DNA of 64,000 nt. Source: Williamsia sp. Lineage in GTDB: Bacteria; Bacteroidota; Bacteroidia; Chitinophagales; Chitinophagaceae. Below are positions 53,234 to 62,668 of the stretch, one piece after another. The position numbers were made by a program, and so were the translations under genes. The stretch lies in contig JADCRZ010000003.1 of NCBI GenBank assembly GCA_015069695.1, forward strand, positions 109,800 to 173,799, given 5' to 3'. Position 1 is the stretch's first letter; each line of letters opens with the position of its first letter. A model generated the notes under the pieces. It did not search any database. It saw nothing but the letters and a program-made list of their open reading frames with translations, and was not told where the DNA came from.

Positions 53234-55360
53234 ATGAAACATTTATTTATCTCTACAATCATCCTTATGTCACTCCAAGCAAGTGCCCAGTGGCCTGATG
53301 TTCAGCCGCCGGTGGCAGACAAGAAACTCTATAACCGCACCATTCATGGTGATACGGTGGCAGACAATTATTACTGGATGATCGATTATTTCAAAAAGGG
53401 ACCGGATAGCGATCGCGTGGTCAGCTACCTGAATGCAGAGAACAGCTATCTCGACCAGATGATGGCCGATACCAAACAAATGCAGGCTGACCTGTTTACA
53501 GAGATGAAGGCGCGGATCAAGGAAAAGGATGAAAGCGTTCCGTACTTCAACAATGGCTATTACTACTATACACGCACGGAAGACGGAAAGCAGTACTACA
53601 AGTTCTGCCGCAAGAAAGGTAGCCTGGCTGCCAAAGAAGAAGTGATGCTGGATATAGATGAGATGGCAGCCGGTCATTCGTATTATGCGGTGTCCGGTGC
53701 GGAAGTAAGCGAAGACAATCACCTGCTTGCCTATGGCGTCGATGAAGTATCGCGCCGCCAGTATACCATCTATATCAAAAACCTGGTCACCGGAGAAATT
53801 TATAAAGACAGGATCGCCAACACGGAAGGCGACCCGGTTTGGGCGAGTGATAACAAGACCCTGTTCTATACTTCCAAAAATCCGGTCACCCTCTTGTCTG
53901 AAAAAATCAACCGGCACGTGCTGGGTGCGGATGCCGCTGCAGACGTAACTGTATATGAAGAAAAGGACAAGAGCAACTACATCGGATTGGGAAAATCAAA
54001 GAACAACAAATGGATCTTTATTGCATCCCAGGCAACACTTTCTTCGGAATGGAGGATGATCCCCTCCTCAACGCCGACGGCCGGTTTCAAGGTCTTTCAG
54101 CCGCGCATGAAAGAAGTGCTGTATTCGGTAACGCCCCTGGCAGACCGCTTCCTGATCCGCACCAACTGGGATGCAAAAAATTTCAGGCTGATGGAATGTC
54201 CGCTTAACCAAACGGAAAGCAGCCACTGGAAAGAAGTCATTCCCCACCGCACAGATGTGTTGCTGCAGGGATTGCAGGAGTTCAAAGACTTTATCGTCCT
54301 GAGCGAACGCAAGAATGGATTGACCCGGCTGCGCATCCGCAATACAAAAACGGCGGCCGAACACGACCTTGATTTCGGGGAGGCTGCCTATGCTGCCGGC
54401 ATGGGCTATACGCCGGAATACAACTCAACCGTGCTGCGCTACAACTACACATCCCTTACCACACCTGCTTCCACCTACGATTACAACATGGTTGCCAAAA
54501 CAAAGAAGCTCATGAAGCAACAGGAAGTGGTGGGCGGATACAATGTGGCTGATTATGTAACAGAACGCCTTTATGCCGATGCAAAGGACGGCACGAAGAT
54601 CCCCATCTCGCTGGTTTACAAAAAAGGATTTGAAAAGAACGGCCGCCAGCCCCTGCTCCTGTATGCATATGGTTCTTACGGATCCAGTACAGACGCCGCT
54701 TTCAGCAGTACCCGCCTGAGCTTGCTGAACCGGGGCTTTGCCTATGCCATCGCACACATCCGGGGCGGACAGGAAATGGGACGCTACTGGTATGAAGATG
54801 GCAAGATGATGAAAAAAAAGAACACCTTCACTGATTTCATCGACTGCGCCGAACACCTGATCAAAAACAAGTACACCAGCAGGGAACACCTCTATGCCCA
54901 GGGCGGCAGCGCCGGCGGGCTCCTGATGGGCGCAGTCGTGAACATGGCACCCCAACTCTGGCACGGCGTGATTGCACAGGTACCCTTCGTAGACGTGATC
55001 AACACCATGCTCGACGAAAGCATCCCGCTGACCACCAACGAATTCGATGAATGGGGCAATCCAAAAAATGGAGATGCATACGCGTACATGAAAACTTATT
55101 CTCCCTACGAAAACGTAGAGAAGAAAGATTATCCCGCCATGCTTGTAACCACCGGTTTGCACGACAGCCAGGTCCAATATTTCGAACCCGCCAAATGGGT
55201 CGCCAAACTAAGGGCCACCAAAACCGATCACAACGTCCTGCTCCTCCACACCAACATGGAATTCGGCCATGGTGGCGCTTCCGGCCGTTTTGATTACTTG
55301 AGGGATGTGGCGCTGAACTACGCGTTTTTGTTCAAGCTGGAGGGGATGGGGTTGAAGTAG
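53234..55360 (+). CDS. Prolyl oligopeptidase family serine peptidase (S9A)
   Basis: 708 residues, the usual length for the family, with a signal peptide (MKHLFISTIILMSLQASA). The N-terminal beta-propeller gate is typical (DNYYWMIDYFKKGPDSDR). The catalytic part has the nucleophile GGSAGGLLMGAVV with Ser559 and the His in GHGGASGRFD (His679). A third triad residue is likely the Asp in TTGLHDSQV. Gene family enzymes of this type (often called protease II/oligopeptidase B or POP) cut peptides after Pro or basic residues; which one cannot be told. It is monocistronic as judged by the terminator before it. Confidence 0.93.
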   Translation: MKHLFISTIILMSLQASAQWPDVQPPVADKKLYNRTIHGDTVADNYYWMIDYFKKGPDSDRVVSYLNAENSYLDQMMADTKQMQADLFTEMKARIKEKDESVPYFNNGYYYYTRTEDGKQYYKFCRKKGSLAAKEEVMLDIDEMAAGHSYYAVSGAEVSEDNHLLAYGVDEVSRRQYTIYIKNLVTGEIYKDRIANTEGDPVWASDNKTLFYTSKNPVTLLSEKINRHVLGADAAADVTVYEEKDKSNYIGLGKSKNNKWIFIASQATLSSEWRMIPSSTPTAGFKVFQPRMKEVLYSVTPLADRFLIRTNWDAKNFRLMECPLNQTESSHWKEVIPHRTDVLLQGLQEFKDFIVLSERKNGLTRLRIRNTKTAAEHDLDFGEAAYAAGMGYTPEYNSTVLRYNYTSLTTPASTYDYNMVAKTKKLMKQQEVVGGYNVADYVTERLYADAKDGTKIPISLVYKKGFEKNGRQPLLLYAYGSYGSSTDAAFSSTRLSLLNRGFAYAIAHIRGGQEMGRYWYEDGKMMKKKNTFTDFIDCAEHLIKNKYTSREHLYAQGGSAGGLLMGAVVNMAPQLWHGVIAQVPFVDVINTMLDESIPLTTNEFDEWGNPKNGDAYAYMKTYSPYENVEKKDYPAMLVTTGLHDSQVQYFEPAKWVAKLRATKTDHNVLLLHTNMEFGHGGASGRFDYLRDVALNYAFLFKLEGMGLK

Positions 55361-55439
55361 GAGGCTGGGAATTGTTGCCTTTGGAATTTAGTTGTGCGTG
55401 TACATCTTTTTACTTTGTAATCCTTCTTTGTTGTGATAG

Positions 55440-55479
55440 CATGTTTTTTGTTTTGATGTCATGTTTTTTACTTTGACAC
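55440..55479 (+). repeat. Two 20-bp direct repeats
   Basis: CATGTTTTTTGTTTTGATGT (55440-55459) is followed directly by CATGTTTTTTACTTTGACAC (55460-55479). A weaker third copy (CATCTTTTTACTTTGTAATC) begins near 55413. They lie in the convergent spacer between the oligopeptidase and FAD dehydrogenase genes. Confidence 0.5.
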
Positions 55480-55511
55480 ATGCCCCTTTTTTGTCGTCTT
55501 CCTTCAACTTT

Positions 55512-55710
55512 TTGTCATCCTGTAAGGGCGCAGTGAAGGTTGCACTTGCAGGCTGATGCCGCGCCCTTACAGGATCTCTGTAGAGCGGAGAGTTCTTGCT
55601 TAGTAAGACCCTGGCGAATCATCTCAGCAGCCTGTCCCGCAGAGATTCCGTACGGGGCGCACAAGCATACTGCAGGCGCAACAGCAAGAAGCGCCCCGGC
55701 GGAATGACAA
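55512..55710. repeat. Palindromic repeat-like element of about 200 bp
   Basis: The element is bounded by TTGTCAT (55512-55518) and its inverse ATGACAA (55704-55710). Inside, ATCCTGTAAGGGCGC (55517-55531) is inverted perfectly at 55561-55575, and CGGGGCGC (55653-55660) is inverted at 55691-55698. No gene is convincing in it. The bounded, multi-hairpin form is that of an interspersed REP/MITE-like element, though only one copy is seen in the window. The rest of the spacer 55361-55803 holds the short direct repeats and nothing else recognisable. Confidence 0.6.
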
Positions 55711-55803
55711 GATGAAAAATAAACTGACGACGCGATCATACACCGCTGGATTCAGCGCAATGTAAGAAGTACAAAAGCTTTTACTTTACATTATCAAAGC
55801 GCT

Positions 55804-57459
55804 TTACACCTCCTTCCCTATCGACCGCCCCGCTGTTCTCCCTGAAAAAATGCAGCCGCCCAGGAACGTGCCTTCTAACGCCCGGTAGCCGTGCATGCCG
55901 CCTCCGCCAAAGCCGGCTGCTTCGCCTGCTGCGTAGAGGCCGGGGATCCCTTCTCCCCTTTCGTTCAATACATTGCCAGACAGATCTGTTTCCAATCCGC
56001 CCAGGGTTTTGCGGGTGAGGATGTGCAGCCGTACGGCAATGAGAGGGCCTGCTTTGGGATCGAGGATTTTGTGGAGCGGGGCAGTGCGGATCAGGCGGTC
56101 GCCGAGGTATTTGCGCGCGCCGCGGATGGCGGTGACCTGCATGTCTTTGGAGAACGGATTGTCTGTCTCGCGGTCGCGGGCCCTTATTTCTTGGTCGAGT
56201 TGTGCGAAGCTGAGCCGGGCTTCTCCTGTAAGCCTGTTCATGCCATCGACCAGGTCCTGCAGGTTGTCTTTTACCACAAAATCAACTCCCCGCTGCTTGA
56301 AAGCTTCTACGGGTGCCGTAGCAGCTTTGCCCGTCGCACGCTTGAGTGTTTGCCGCCAGCTTTTGCCAGTAAGGTCAGGGTTTTGCTCGGAGCCGGACAG
56401 CGCAAATTCTTTTCGTATGATGGTCTGCGTGAGGACGAACCAGGAATAATCATAACCGGTCTGCAGGATATGGCGGAGGGTGCCTAAAGTGTCAAAACCG
56501 GGGAATAAGGGCACGGGCAGCCGCTTGCCGGCAGCATCAAACCAAAGCGAGGAGGGACCGGGCAGGATGCGGATGCCATGGTTGCTCCAGACAGGATTCC
56601 AGTTTTGAATGCCTTCCGTGTAATGCCACATCCGGTCTGGATTGATAAAATTGCCGCCTGCTGCTGCTGCAATAGAAAGCATGCGGCCATCTACATGGTC
56701 AGGCACGCCGGAGATCATGTTCTTTGGCGGCTGCCCCGGCCAGGCAGGCCAGTTCTGTCGCACCATCTCGTGGTTGCCGCCCATACCGCCCGAAGCGATC
56801 AGCACAGCCCCGGCAAGAAATGTAAACTCACCCACGGCTTCCCGGCTGCTTTTTTCTCCCCGCCCTGCAGCGCTTTCCTCCAGCACTTCGCCTGCCACCC
56901 CTTCTACCCTGCCCCCTTTCACGACCAGCTCACTCACGCGGTGGCGGAACCGGAAACTGACCCTGCCCTGCTTCACGGCTTCCTCTGCACGCGCTACAAA
57001 CGGTGCCAGCACACCCGGGCCGGTACCCCAGGTAACATGAAAGCGGGGCACACTGTTGCCATGTCCGATCGCTCCATAGCCGCCCCGTTCTGCCCATCCT
57101 ACCACCGGAAAAAAGCGGAGGCCTTGCCTGTACAGCCAGGCTCTTTTTTCTCCCGCCGCAAACTGGAGATAAGCTGCTGCCCATTTCCGGGGCCAGTGGT
57201 CTTCCTTTCTGTCAAAACCTGCCGAGCCCATCCAGTCCTGCAGGGCCAGCTCATAACTATCGCGGATGCCCATGCGCCGCTGCTCGGGAGAATCAACTAA
57301 AAACAATCCACCGAACGACCAGAATGCTTGTCCGCCCAGGCTTTGCGCAGGCTCCTGCTCTACCACCAGCACCCGCTTGCCGGCATCTGCGAGTTCAGCC
57401 GCAGCTACCAATCCGGCCAGTCCGGCCCCCACAATGATCACATCTGCCTGGGTGTTCAT
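55804..57459 (-). CDS. FAD-binding dehydrogenase (fumarate reductase/KsdD-like)
   Basis: 551 residues from the ATG at 57459; the open frame upstream of it is not protein-like. The N-terminus has the Rossmann FAD site DVIIVGAGLAGLVAAAELAD and VLVVEQE. Later blocks are FAD-binding GAVLIASGGMGGNHEMVRQ and the C-terminal GIPGLYAAGEAAGFGGGGMH. The size and blocks fit the bacterial 'FAD-binding dehydrogenase' family related to fumarate reductase flavoprotein and ketosteroid dehydrogenase. No signal peptide is seen. The substrate is unknown. It is divergent from sbcD, 124 bp apart. Confidence 0.88.
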   Translation of the reverse strand: MNTQADVIIVGAGLAGLVAAAELADAGKRVLVVEQEPAQSLGGQAFWSFGGLFLVDSPEQRRMGIRDSYELALQDWMGSAGFDRKEDHWPRKWAAAYLQFAAGEKRAWLYRQGLRFFPVVGWAERGGYGAIGHGNSVPRFHVTWGTGPGVLAPFVARAEEAVKQGRVSFRFRHRVSELVVKGGRVEGVAGEVLEESAAGRGEKSSREAVGEFTFLAGAVLIASGGMGGNHEMVRQNWPAWPGQPPKNMISGVPDHVDGRMLSIAAAAGGNFINPDRMWHYTEGIQNWNPVWSNHGIRILPGPSSLWFDAAGKRLPVPLFPGFDTLGTLRHILQTGYDYSWFVLTQTIIRKEFALSGSEQNPDLTGKSWRQTLKRATGKAATAPVEAFKQRGVDFVVKDNLQDLVDGMNRLTGEARLSFAQLDQEIRARDRETDNPFSKDMQVTAIRGARKYLGDRLIRTAPLHKILDPKAGPLIAVRLHILTRKTLGGLETDLSGNVLNERGEGIPGLYAAGEAAGFGGGGMHGYRALEGTFLGGCIFSGRTAGRSIGKEV

Positions 57460-57548
57460 ATGCTTTGTTTTACAATTTGATAAATCCGTTTCCTGATGAA
57501 CAGGGGCCGTGAGTCCAACAGAAAATATACACATATTTTTCACACGCT

Positions 57549-57577
57549 TTTGACGCAGGGGAAAAGAAATAACTTTG
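57549..57577 (+). promoter_or_regulatory. Bacteroidota-type promoter of sbcD
   Basis: TTTG (57549-57552), 17 bases, then TAACTTTG (57570-57577), an exact TAnnTTTG. The expected start of transcription falls at about the sbcD ATG (57584), which would give a leaderless or near-leaderless mRNA. Confidence 0.5.
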
Positions 57578-57583
57578 GGGGTT

Positions 57584-58801
57584 ATGAGAATCCTCCATAC
57601 TGCCGACTGGCACCTGGGCAAGCGGCTCGAACAAAGCGAGCGCACGGAGGAGCACCAGCGATTCCTGGACTGGCTGGTGGATCTCCTCCATGCTGAATGC
57701 ATTGACGTGCTGATCGTTGCAGGAGATGTATTTGATTCAGGCAGTCCGTCCAACGCAGCCTTTGAACAATACTACCGGTTTTTGCGCCGGGTGAAAAACA
57801 CCTGTTGCCGCGAAGTGGTGATCATCGGCGGCAACCACGATTCTGTCAGTACCCTGCACGCGCCCAAAGAACTTCTGCGTTATTTTAACGTACATATTAT
57901 TGGCGGCGTACCGGATGATTTCGGCGAGCAGATCATTCCCATCAACAACGCAGCAGGTGAAACCGAACTGGTGGTCTGCGCAGCCCCCTTCCTGCGCGAC
58001 CGCGACATCCGTCTTTCGGTCGCCGGTGAAACAGTGGCCGAGCGGGAAGCTCGCATCCGCCAGGGTATCAGCGATCATTATCATCAATTCACATCTTATA
58101 TCGCGCCTTATAAAGCAGCCGGTGTTCCTGTTGTGGCTACCGGTCACCTGTTTGCCGCCGGCGCCAGCACATCGGAAAGCGAAAAAGAAATCCATGTGGG
58201 CAACCTCGGACAAATATCCGTTGACCTGTTCCCCGACGGGTTTGATTATATCGCACTTGGTCATATCCACCGTCCCCAGCTCATCAACAAAACAGAATGG
58301 ATCCGCTATCCCGGCTCTCCCATCCCGCTGAGCTTTTCTGAAACAAACGACCAGAAACTGGTGATCATCCTGGCTTTTGAAGCAGGCAAGCTGCAGAGCC
58401 TGGAAGAAAAACAAGTGCCTGTTTACCGCAAGCTGCTCCGCATCAAGGGAGGCCTCGACCAGGTGAAACAAGAACTGCTGGTTGTAGAAGACCACCAGGC
58501 CTGCTTTCCGGCCTGGATAGAAGTGCAGGTAGAAACCGACAGTTATATCCACAACCTGAACGAAGAGCTCAACGAGCTGATCAGCGGCAGGGATTTTATT
58601 GACCGTCTTTTTGTGCGGCAGATCAAGCTCAAACCCAACTTGCAGCTGGATGAGCAGACAGAAGAAGGACTCTCCCTCACCGACCTGGACCCCAAAACAG
58701 TCTTCCTCAAACGCTGCGAATGGGAACATCCCGCGGGTGATCACAGTCTCCTGCTGCAAACATTTGAAGAAGCACTCGAGCGCATGAGCCAAAAAGAATA
58801 G
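57584..58801 (+). CDS. sbcD: Exonuclease SbcD (Mre11-like nuclease subunit)
   Basis: 405 residues from the ATG at 57584. The calcineurin-like phosphoesterase motifs are intact: ILHTADWHLGK (Asp8, His10), VAGDVFDSG, IGGNHDSVST, a His in VATGHLF and ALGHIHRP. A capping domain follows to about residue 400. With SbcC it forms the complex that opens DNA hairpins and resects blocked double-strand ends using manganese. The sbcC gene starts 41 bp downstream on the same strand. Confidence 0.96.
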   Translation: MRILHTADWHLGKRLEQSERTEEHQRFLDWLVDLLHAECIDVLIVAGDVFDSGSPSNAAFEQYYRFLRRVKNTCCREVVIIGGNHDSVSTLHAPKELLRYFNVHIIGGVPDDFGEQIIPINNAAGETELVVCAAPFLRDRDIRLSVAGETVAEREARIRQGISDHYHQFTSYIAPYKAAGVPVVATGHLFAAGASTSESEKEIHVGNLGQISVDLFPDGFDYIALGHIHRPQLINKTEWIRYPGSPIPLSFSETNDQKLVIILAFEAGKLQSLEEKQVPVYRKLLRIKGGLDQVKQELLVVEDHQACFPAWIEVQVETDSYIHNLNEELNELISGRDFIDRLFVRQIKLKPNLQLDEQTEEGLSLTDLDPKTVFLKRCEWEHPAGDHSLLLQTFEEALERMSQKE

Positions 58802-58842
58802 AACTGTTATATTCGTATCTTCCCCGGAGGTGTGAAGGATAC

Positions 58843-61800
58843 ATGAAGATCGTTAGCATAAAATTTTTAAACCTCAATTCTTTAAAAGGCGAACACGAGA
58901 TCCGTTTCGACAAGGCGCCGTTTACTGACAGTGGTTTATTCGCGATTATCGGTCCCACAGGGGCGGGCAAAACCACCTTATTGGATGCCATCACCATTGC
59001 CCTGTACGGACAGGTGCACCGCCACGACAAGGAAGACCCTTCGGAGATCATGACCCGGCATACCGGCGAGTCTTTTTCTGAAGTGGAATTTGAGGTAAAG
59101 GATAAGGTGTACCGCGCCAAATGGTCGAATTACCGGGCGCGCAAAAGGGCAGAAGGAAAACTGCAGGGCGTGCGGATGGAGCTGGCCGATGCCCATACCG
59201 GCGCCGTGATTGTTGCCCATCCCCTGCCCGAAGTACAAAGACAAATCATCCAGGCATGCGGCCTGGACTACAACCAGTTTATCCGCTCCGTGATGCTGTC
59301 GCAGGGCGATTTCACCCGTTTTTTAAAAGCCAACGAAAACGACCGCAGCGATCTGCTGGAACGCATTACCGATACCGGTATTTACTCGGAGATTTCCACC
59401 TGGGTATTCAAAGAGGCAAAGAACAAAGCCAGCACCCTGGAAAACCTGCGCGGCCGCCTGCAGAACGTGGTGCTGCTAAAGGAAGAAGAGCTGGCTGCCT
59501 ACAAAGACACGCTGGCACAAAAGACCCACCTGGCAAAGCTCCGCCGGCAGGAAAGGGATGAACGGGAAGGCACCCGCCAGTGGCTGCTGCGCCTGCGTTC
59601 CCTCTATACCCGCCAACAGCAGCTCCGGGAACAATTGGCAGCTTTTTCGACCAGCTACGAAAAACAGGTTCCTCTTTTCGACAAGCTGGCCCTTCACCGG
59701 CAGGCGCTGAAACACCAGCCCCTGTTGTTGGAAACAGAAGGAAAAGGCAAACGGCTTGCCGCAACAGAAAAGCAGCTGACCGAGATCGGCTTGAAACTGC
59801 CCGCCCTGCAACGGGAAATGGATCTGCTGTATGCATCGATTGATGAAGCGGCTGCCGAGGCGGAAAAAGCCAGAACAGCCTTGCAGGAAGCCCTTCCGGT
59901 GATCGCAGAGGTAGAAAGAAAAGATGTGCTGATTGAAGGCGCAGAAGAACAAAGCCGCAAGGACCGGCAAAACTGGCAGGAAGCACAACTGGCCCTGGAG
60001 GAAACAGAAAAAGAAACCCAGGAAAACGAGACCTTGCTAAAAAAGACCGGACAGCAAACCGGGGAACTGAAGCAATGGCTCCAGCTGCATGAGCTGGAAG
60101 CAGAACTCCCGGAAGGGATACCCCGGCTCGCCGGCTGGCTGGAAAAACGCACAGAACTGCTGGAACAGGAAACTGAGCTCAACAGGGAACACCAGGCATA
60201 CACCGGCCAGCAGGCAAGAATAGGGAAAGAACTGGAGCGATTGGAACAGGAGGACCTCTCTATCCAGCAACAGGTGCAGACCACACACGAACGGCAGCAA
60301 CAACGCCAGACAGCATTGCAGGAATTGCTTGCAGGTAAAACGGGCGAAGAATGGGAACAGGAAGTAGCTGCCTATCCCGCCCTGATCAGCATCTGCGAGC
60401 AACAACACCGGCTGGCTCTGCAGATCAGCCAGCTTATCCAGGACACGGACCGCACTTCCGCACAAGATAAAACCTGTGCCCAGGAACATACAGCCGAGAC
60501 GGCCAGGCTTGAGGAATTAAAAGAAAAACAGACTGCGGCAGACACCCTGCTCTCTGCCCTGCAGCAAAACCTGGAACTGCAGATCCTGATCCAGAAATAT
60601 GAAGCTGACCGCAAGCACCTGCAACCGGAAAAGCCTTGTCCCCTCTGCGGTTCCGTGCATCATCCGTTCGTGGAAAACAACTACACCCATGAACGCAGCG
60701 AGGCAGAAAAAAAGCGGGACGCGCAGAAAAAAGTTGTTGCAGACCTGGCAAGCGCCATCAACAGCAAAGGCCTGGCCATGCGCCACCTGCAAACCCAGCT
60801 GGAACATCTGCGCAATAAAAAAGAACAGGAGCTCCAAGGGCTCACAATAGCCCGCCAGGACTTTGAAGCCAACAATGCCCTTCTTCCCCGTCCGCTCGAC
60901 CAGCAGCGCCCGGAAATTATTGATGCGGTCATTGCCAGAAAAAAGGGGGAGTACAACAAGCTGAACAAAACGATCCAGCAGATCAGGATGGGAGAAAAAG
61001 AAATCAGGGAACAGGATCTATTCAAGGGTTCGCTGATAGAAAAGGGACTGCAGATCAGCGGGGAGAAAAAACAAGCCGCCGCCAAGCTGGAAAATGTGCT
61101 TGCCTCGCTTCAACGGATCAGCCGCGAGCTTGCCAATGTATCGCAAAGTTTGCAGGAGATTTCCGCGAAAGTAACGGCCTTGCTTATGCGCTACGGGATC
61201 GATCCGGACCTTTCAGCCGGACAGACCATCCTGCAGCAGCTGAAGGACCGGGCAGCTTTGTTCGCCCAAACGCAAAAAGACCTGCATGCCTTGCAGCTCA
61301 CAGGGGGCCAGCTGGAAACAATGGTGCAACAGGGGCATAAAAGCATTGGAGAAAAAACCCAGTTTGCAGGGCAGCTGGCCACCCTGTCAGCAACCAGCCA
61401 AAAAAAGCTGGAACAGTTGCGGGATGAACGCATTGACTTGTTTGGACAGAAAGATCCCTTTCAGGAAAGAAAGCGGCTGGAGCGGGACATGCAGACAAAA
61501 AGGGATGCGCTTGATAAAATGAATGCGGAGCTGAGCAAACACATCGGAGAAAAGATAGGCATAGAAAGCCAGCAGGCGGAATGGAATAAGGTAGCCAAGG
61601 AGCAAAGGAGAGATTACGAAGGATCCATGGCCTTGCTGCTGGCCGATCTTCGTGCAGACGATATGGCCTCTATAGAACTGCTGCAGGCAAGGTTTCTACC
61701 GCAACCTGAAGTGGATGAAATAAGCAGGTTGCAGGGCCACCTTGAAAAAGAAAAGACCAACCTGGAGCGTTCATTGTTTGACACAGAAACAGAGATCCAG

Positions 61801-62517
61801 CTGGAAGTACAAAAAGAAAAAACAGCACAGACGCTTGAAGCAGTGAGTGAAGAGATCACGCAGCTGGAAGGAGAAATTTCAGGTCTGGACCAGGACATTG
61901 GCCGGATCACCGAACGCCTGAGTGCCAATGAAAAATACCGGGAGCAGCATGCCAAGCTAGCGCTGCAGATCGATCTGCAGCAAAGGGAATGTGAGCGGTG
62001 GAACCGCCTCTCTGACCTGATCGGCTCCGACAACGGAAAAAAATTCAGCCGCTTTGCGCAGGGATTGACCCTGGCCCGCCTGACCGAACTGGCCAACCGC
62101 CACCTGCTTAAACTGAGCGACCGCTACCGGATCATAAAAAGTCCCGACCGGGATCTTGAGCTGTTGATCATCGACGGCTACCAGGCCGATGTAGTACGCC
62201 CCATGTCAACCCTCTCGGGCGGTGAAAGCTTTCTGGTGAGCCTGGCCCTGGCCCTTGGTTTGTCTGACCTGGCCAGCCGCAAAGTGCAGATCAATTCCCT
62301 GTTTATCGATGAAGGCTTTGGCACCCTCGACGCAGAAACCCTGGATACCGCGATCTCAGCCCTGGAAAACCTCCAGGCCAACGGAAAAACCATCGGCATT
62401 ATTTCCCATGTAGAAGCCCTTAAAGAACGCATCAGCACCCAAATCCAGCTCAGCAAACAACCCGGAGGCTCAAGCACGATCAGGATAACTGGGTATAGCG
62501 GGAAACTGACGGGGTGA
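58843..62517 (+). CDS. sbcC: Exonuclease SbcC (Rad50-like ATPase subunit)
   Basis: 1224 residues. Walker A GPTGAGKT lies at 37-44. Two long coiled coils flank a zinc hook CPLC near residues 599-602 (EKPCPLCGSVHHP). The ABC signature LSGGESFLVSLALALG is near 1124, followed by Walker B and D-loop FIDEGFGTLDAETLDTAI. The head domains bind DNA and ATP and drive the SbcD nuclease; the hook joins two complexes. The start is preceded by GGAGG about 12 bases upstream, one of the clearer ribosome sites in the window. A hairpin follows about 70 bp after the stop. Confidence 0.96.
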   Translation: MKIVSIKFLNLNSLKGEHEIRFDKAPFTDSGLFAIIGPTGAGKTTLLDAITIALYGQVHRHDKEDPSEIMTRHTGESFSEVEFEVKDKVYRAKWSNYRARKRAEGKLQGVRMELADAHTGAVIVAHPLPEVQRQIIQACGLDYNQFIRSVMLSQGDFTRFLKANENDRSDLLERITDTGIYSEISTWVFKEAKNKASTLENLRGRLQNVVLLKEEELAAYKDTLAQKTHLAKLRRQERDEREGTRQWLLRLRSLYTRQQQLREQLAAFSTSYEKQVPLFDKLALHRQALKHQPLLLETEGKGKRLAATEKQLTEIGLKLPALQREMDLLYASIDEAAAEAEKARTALQEALPVIAEVERKDVLIEGAEEQSRKDRQNWQEAQLALEETEKETQENETLLKKTGQQTGELKQWLQLHELEAELPEGIPRLAGWLEKRTELLEQETELNREHQAYTGQQARIGKELERLEQEDLSIQQQVQTTHERQQQRQTALQELLAGKTGEEWEQEVAAYPALISICEQQHRLALQISQLIQDTDRTSAQDKTCAQEHTAETARLEELKEKQTAADTLLSALQQNLELQILIQKYEADRKHLQPEKPCPLCGSVHHPFVENNYTHERSEAEKKRDAQKKVVADLASAINSKGLAMRHLQTQLEHLRNKKEQELQGLTIARQDFEANNALLPRPLDQQRPEIIDAVIARKKGEYNKLNKTIQQIRMGEKEIREQDLFKGSLIEKGLQISGEKKQAAAKLENVLASLQRISRELANVSQSLQEISAKVTALLMRYGIDPDLSAGQTILQQLKDRAALFAQTQKDLHALQLTGGQLETMVQQGHKSIGEKTQFAGQLATLSATSQKKLEQLRDERIDLFGQKDPFQERKRLERDMQTKRDALDKMNAELSKHIGEKIGIESQQAEWNKVAKEQRRDYEGSMALLLADLRADDMASIELLQARFLPQPEVDEISRLQGHLEKEKTNLERSLFDTETEIQLEVQKEKTAQTLEAVSEEITQLEGEISGLDQDIGRITERLSANEKYREQHAKLALQIDLQQRECERWNRLSDLIGSDNGKKFSRFAQGLTLARLTELANRHLLKLSDRYRIIKSPDRDLELLIIDGYQADVVRPMSTLSGGESFLVSLALALGLSDLASRKVQINSLFIDEGFGTLDAETLDTAISALENLQANGKTIGIISHVEALKERISTQIQLSKQPGGSSTIRITGYSGKLTG

Positions 62518-62586
62518 GAACTTTCCTTAATGATATAGGTGCATGATATGCTGACATCAATCACATAATGTCCATAACCCACCCCT

Positions 62587-62604
62587 GCCCCTCCCTCGAG
62601 GGGC
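62587..62604 (+). terminator. GC-rich hairpin after sbcC
   Basis: GCCCCTC (62587-62593) pairs perfectly with GAGGGGC (62598-62604) around CCTC. The following TAATCTTG is only weakly T-rich. It may end the sbcDC transcript; the insertion sequence begins 10 bases later. Confidence 0.5.
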
Positions 62605-62613
62605 TAATCTTGT

Positions 62614-62623
62614 AGGGGTTTGA
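62614..62623 (+). repeat. Left terminal inverted repeat of the IS
   Basis: AGGGGTTTGA. Its inverse match is TAAAACCCCT at 63991-64000, with one mismatch. The match may extend with gaps further inward, but this is not clear. Confidence 0.6.
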
Positions 62624-62668
62624 GCAAGTAAAGAGTAAAAGTTAGAATTTTGTGATCAAAAAGAGTTG

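Noticed and set aside
55515..55739. Small minus-strand gene within the palindromic element
   Set aside because: Its frame runs through the inverted repeats, and the product has no domain and a composition set by the repeat.
57460..57753. N-terminal extension of the FAD dehydrogenase
   Set aside because: The extension is rich in Ser/Arg with no domain and overlaps the divergent sbcD start; the Rossmann motif begins right after the ATG at 57459.
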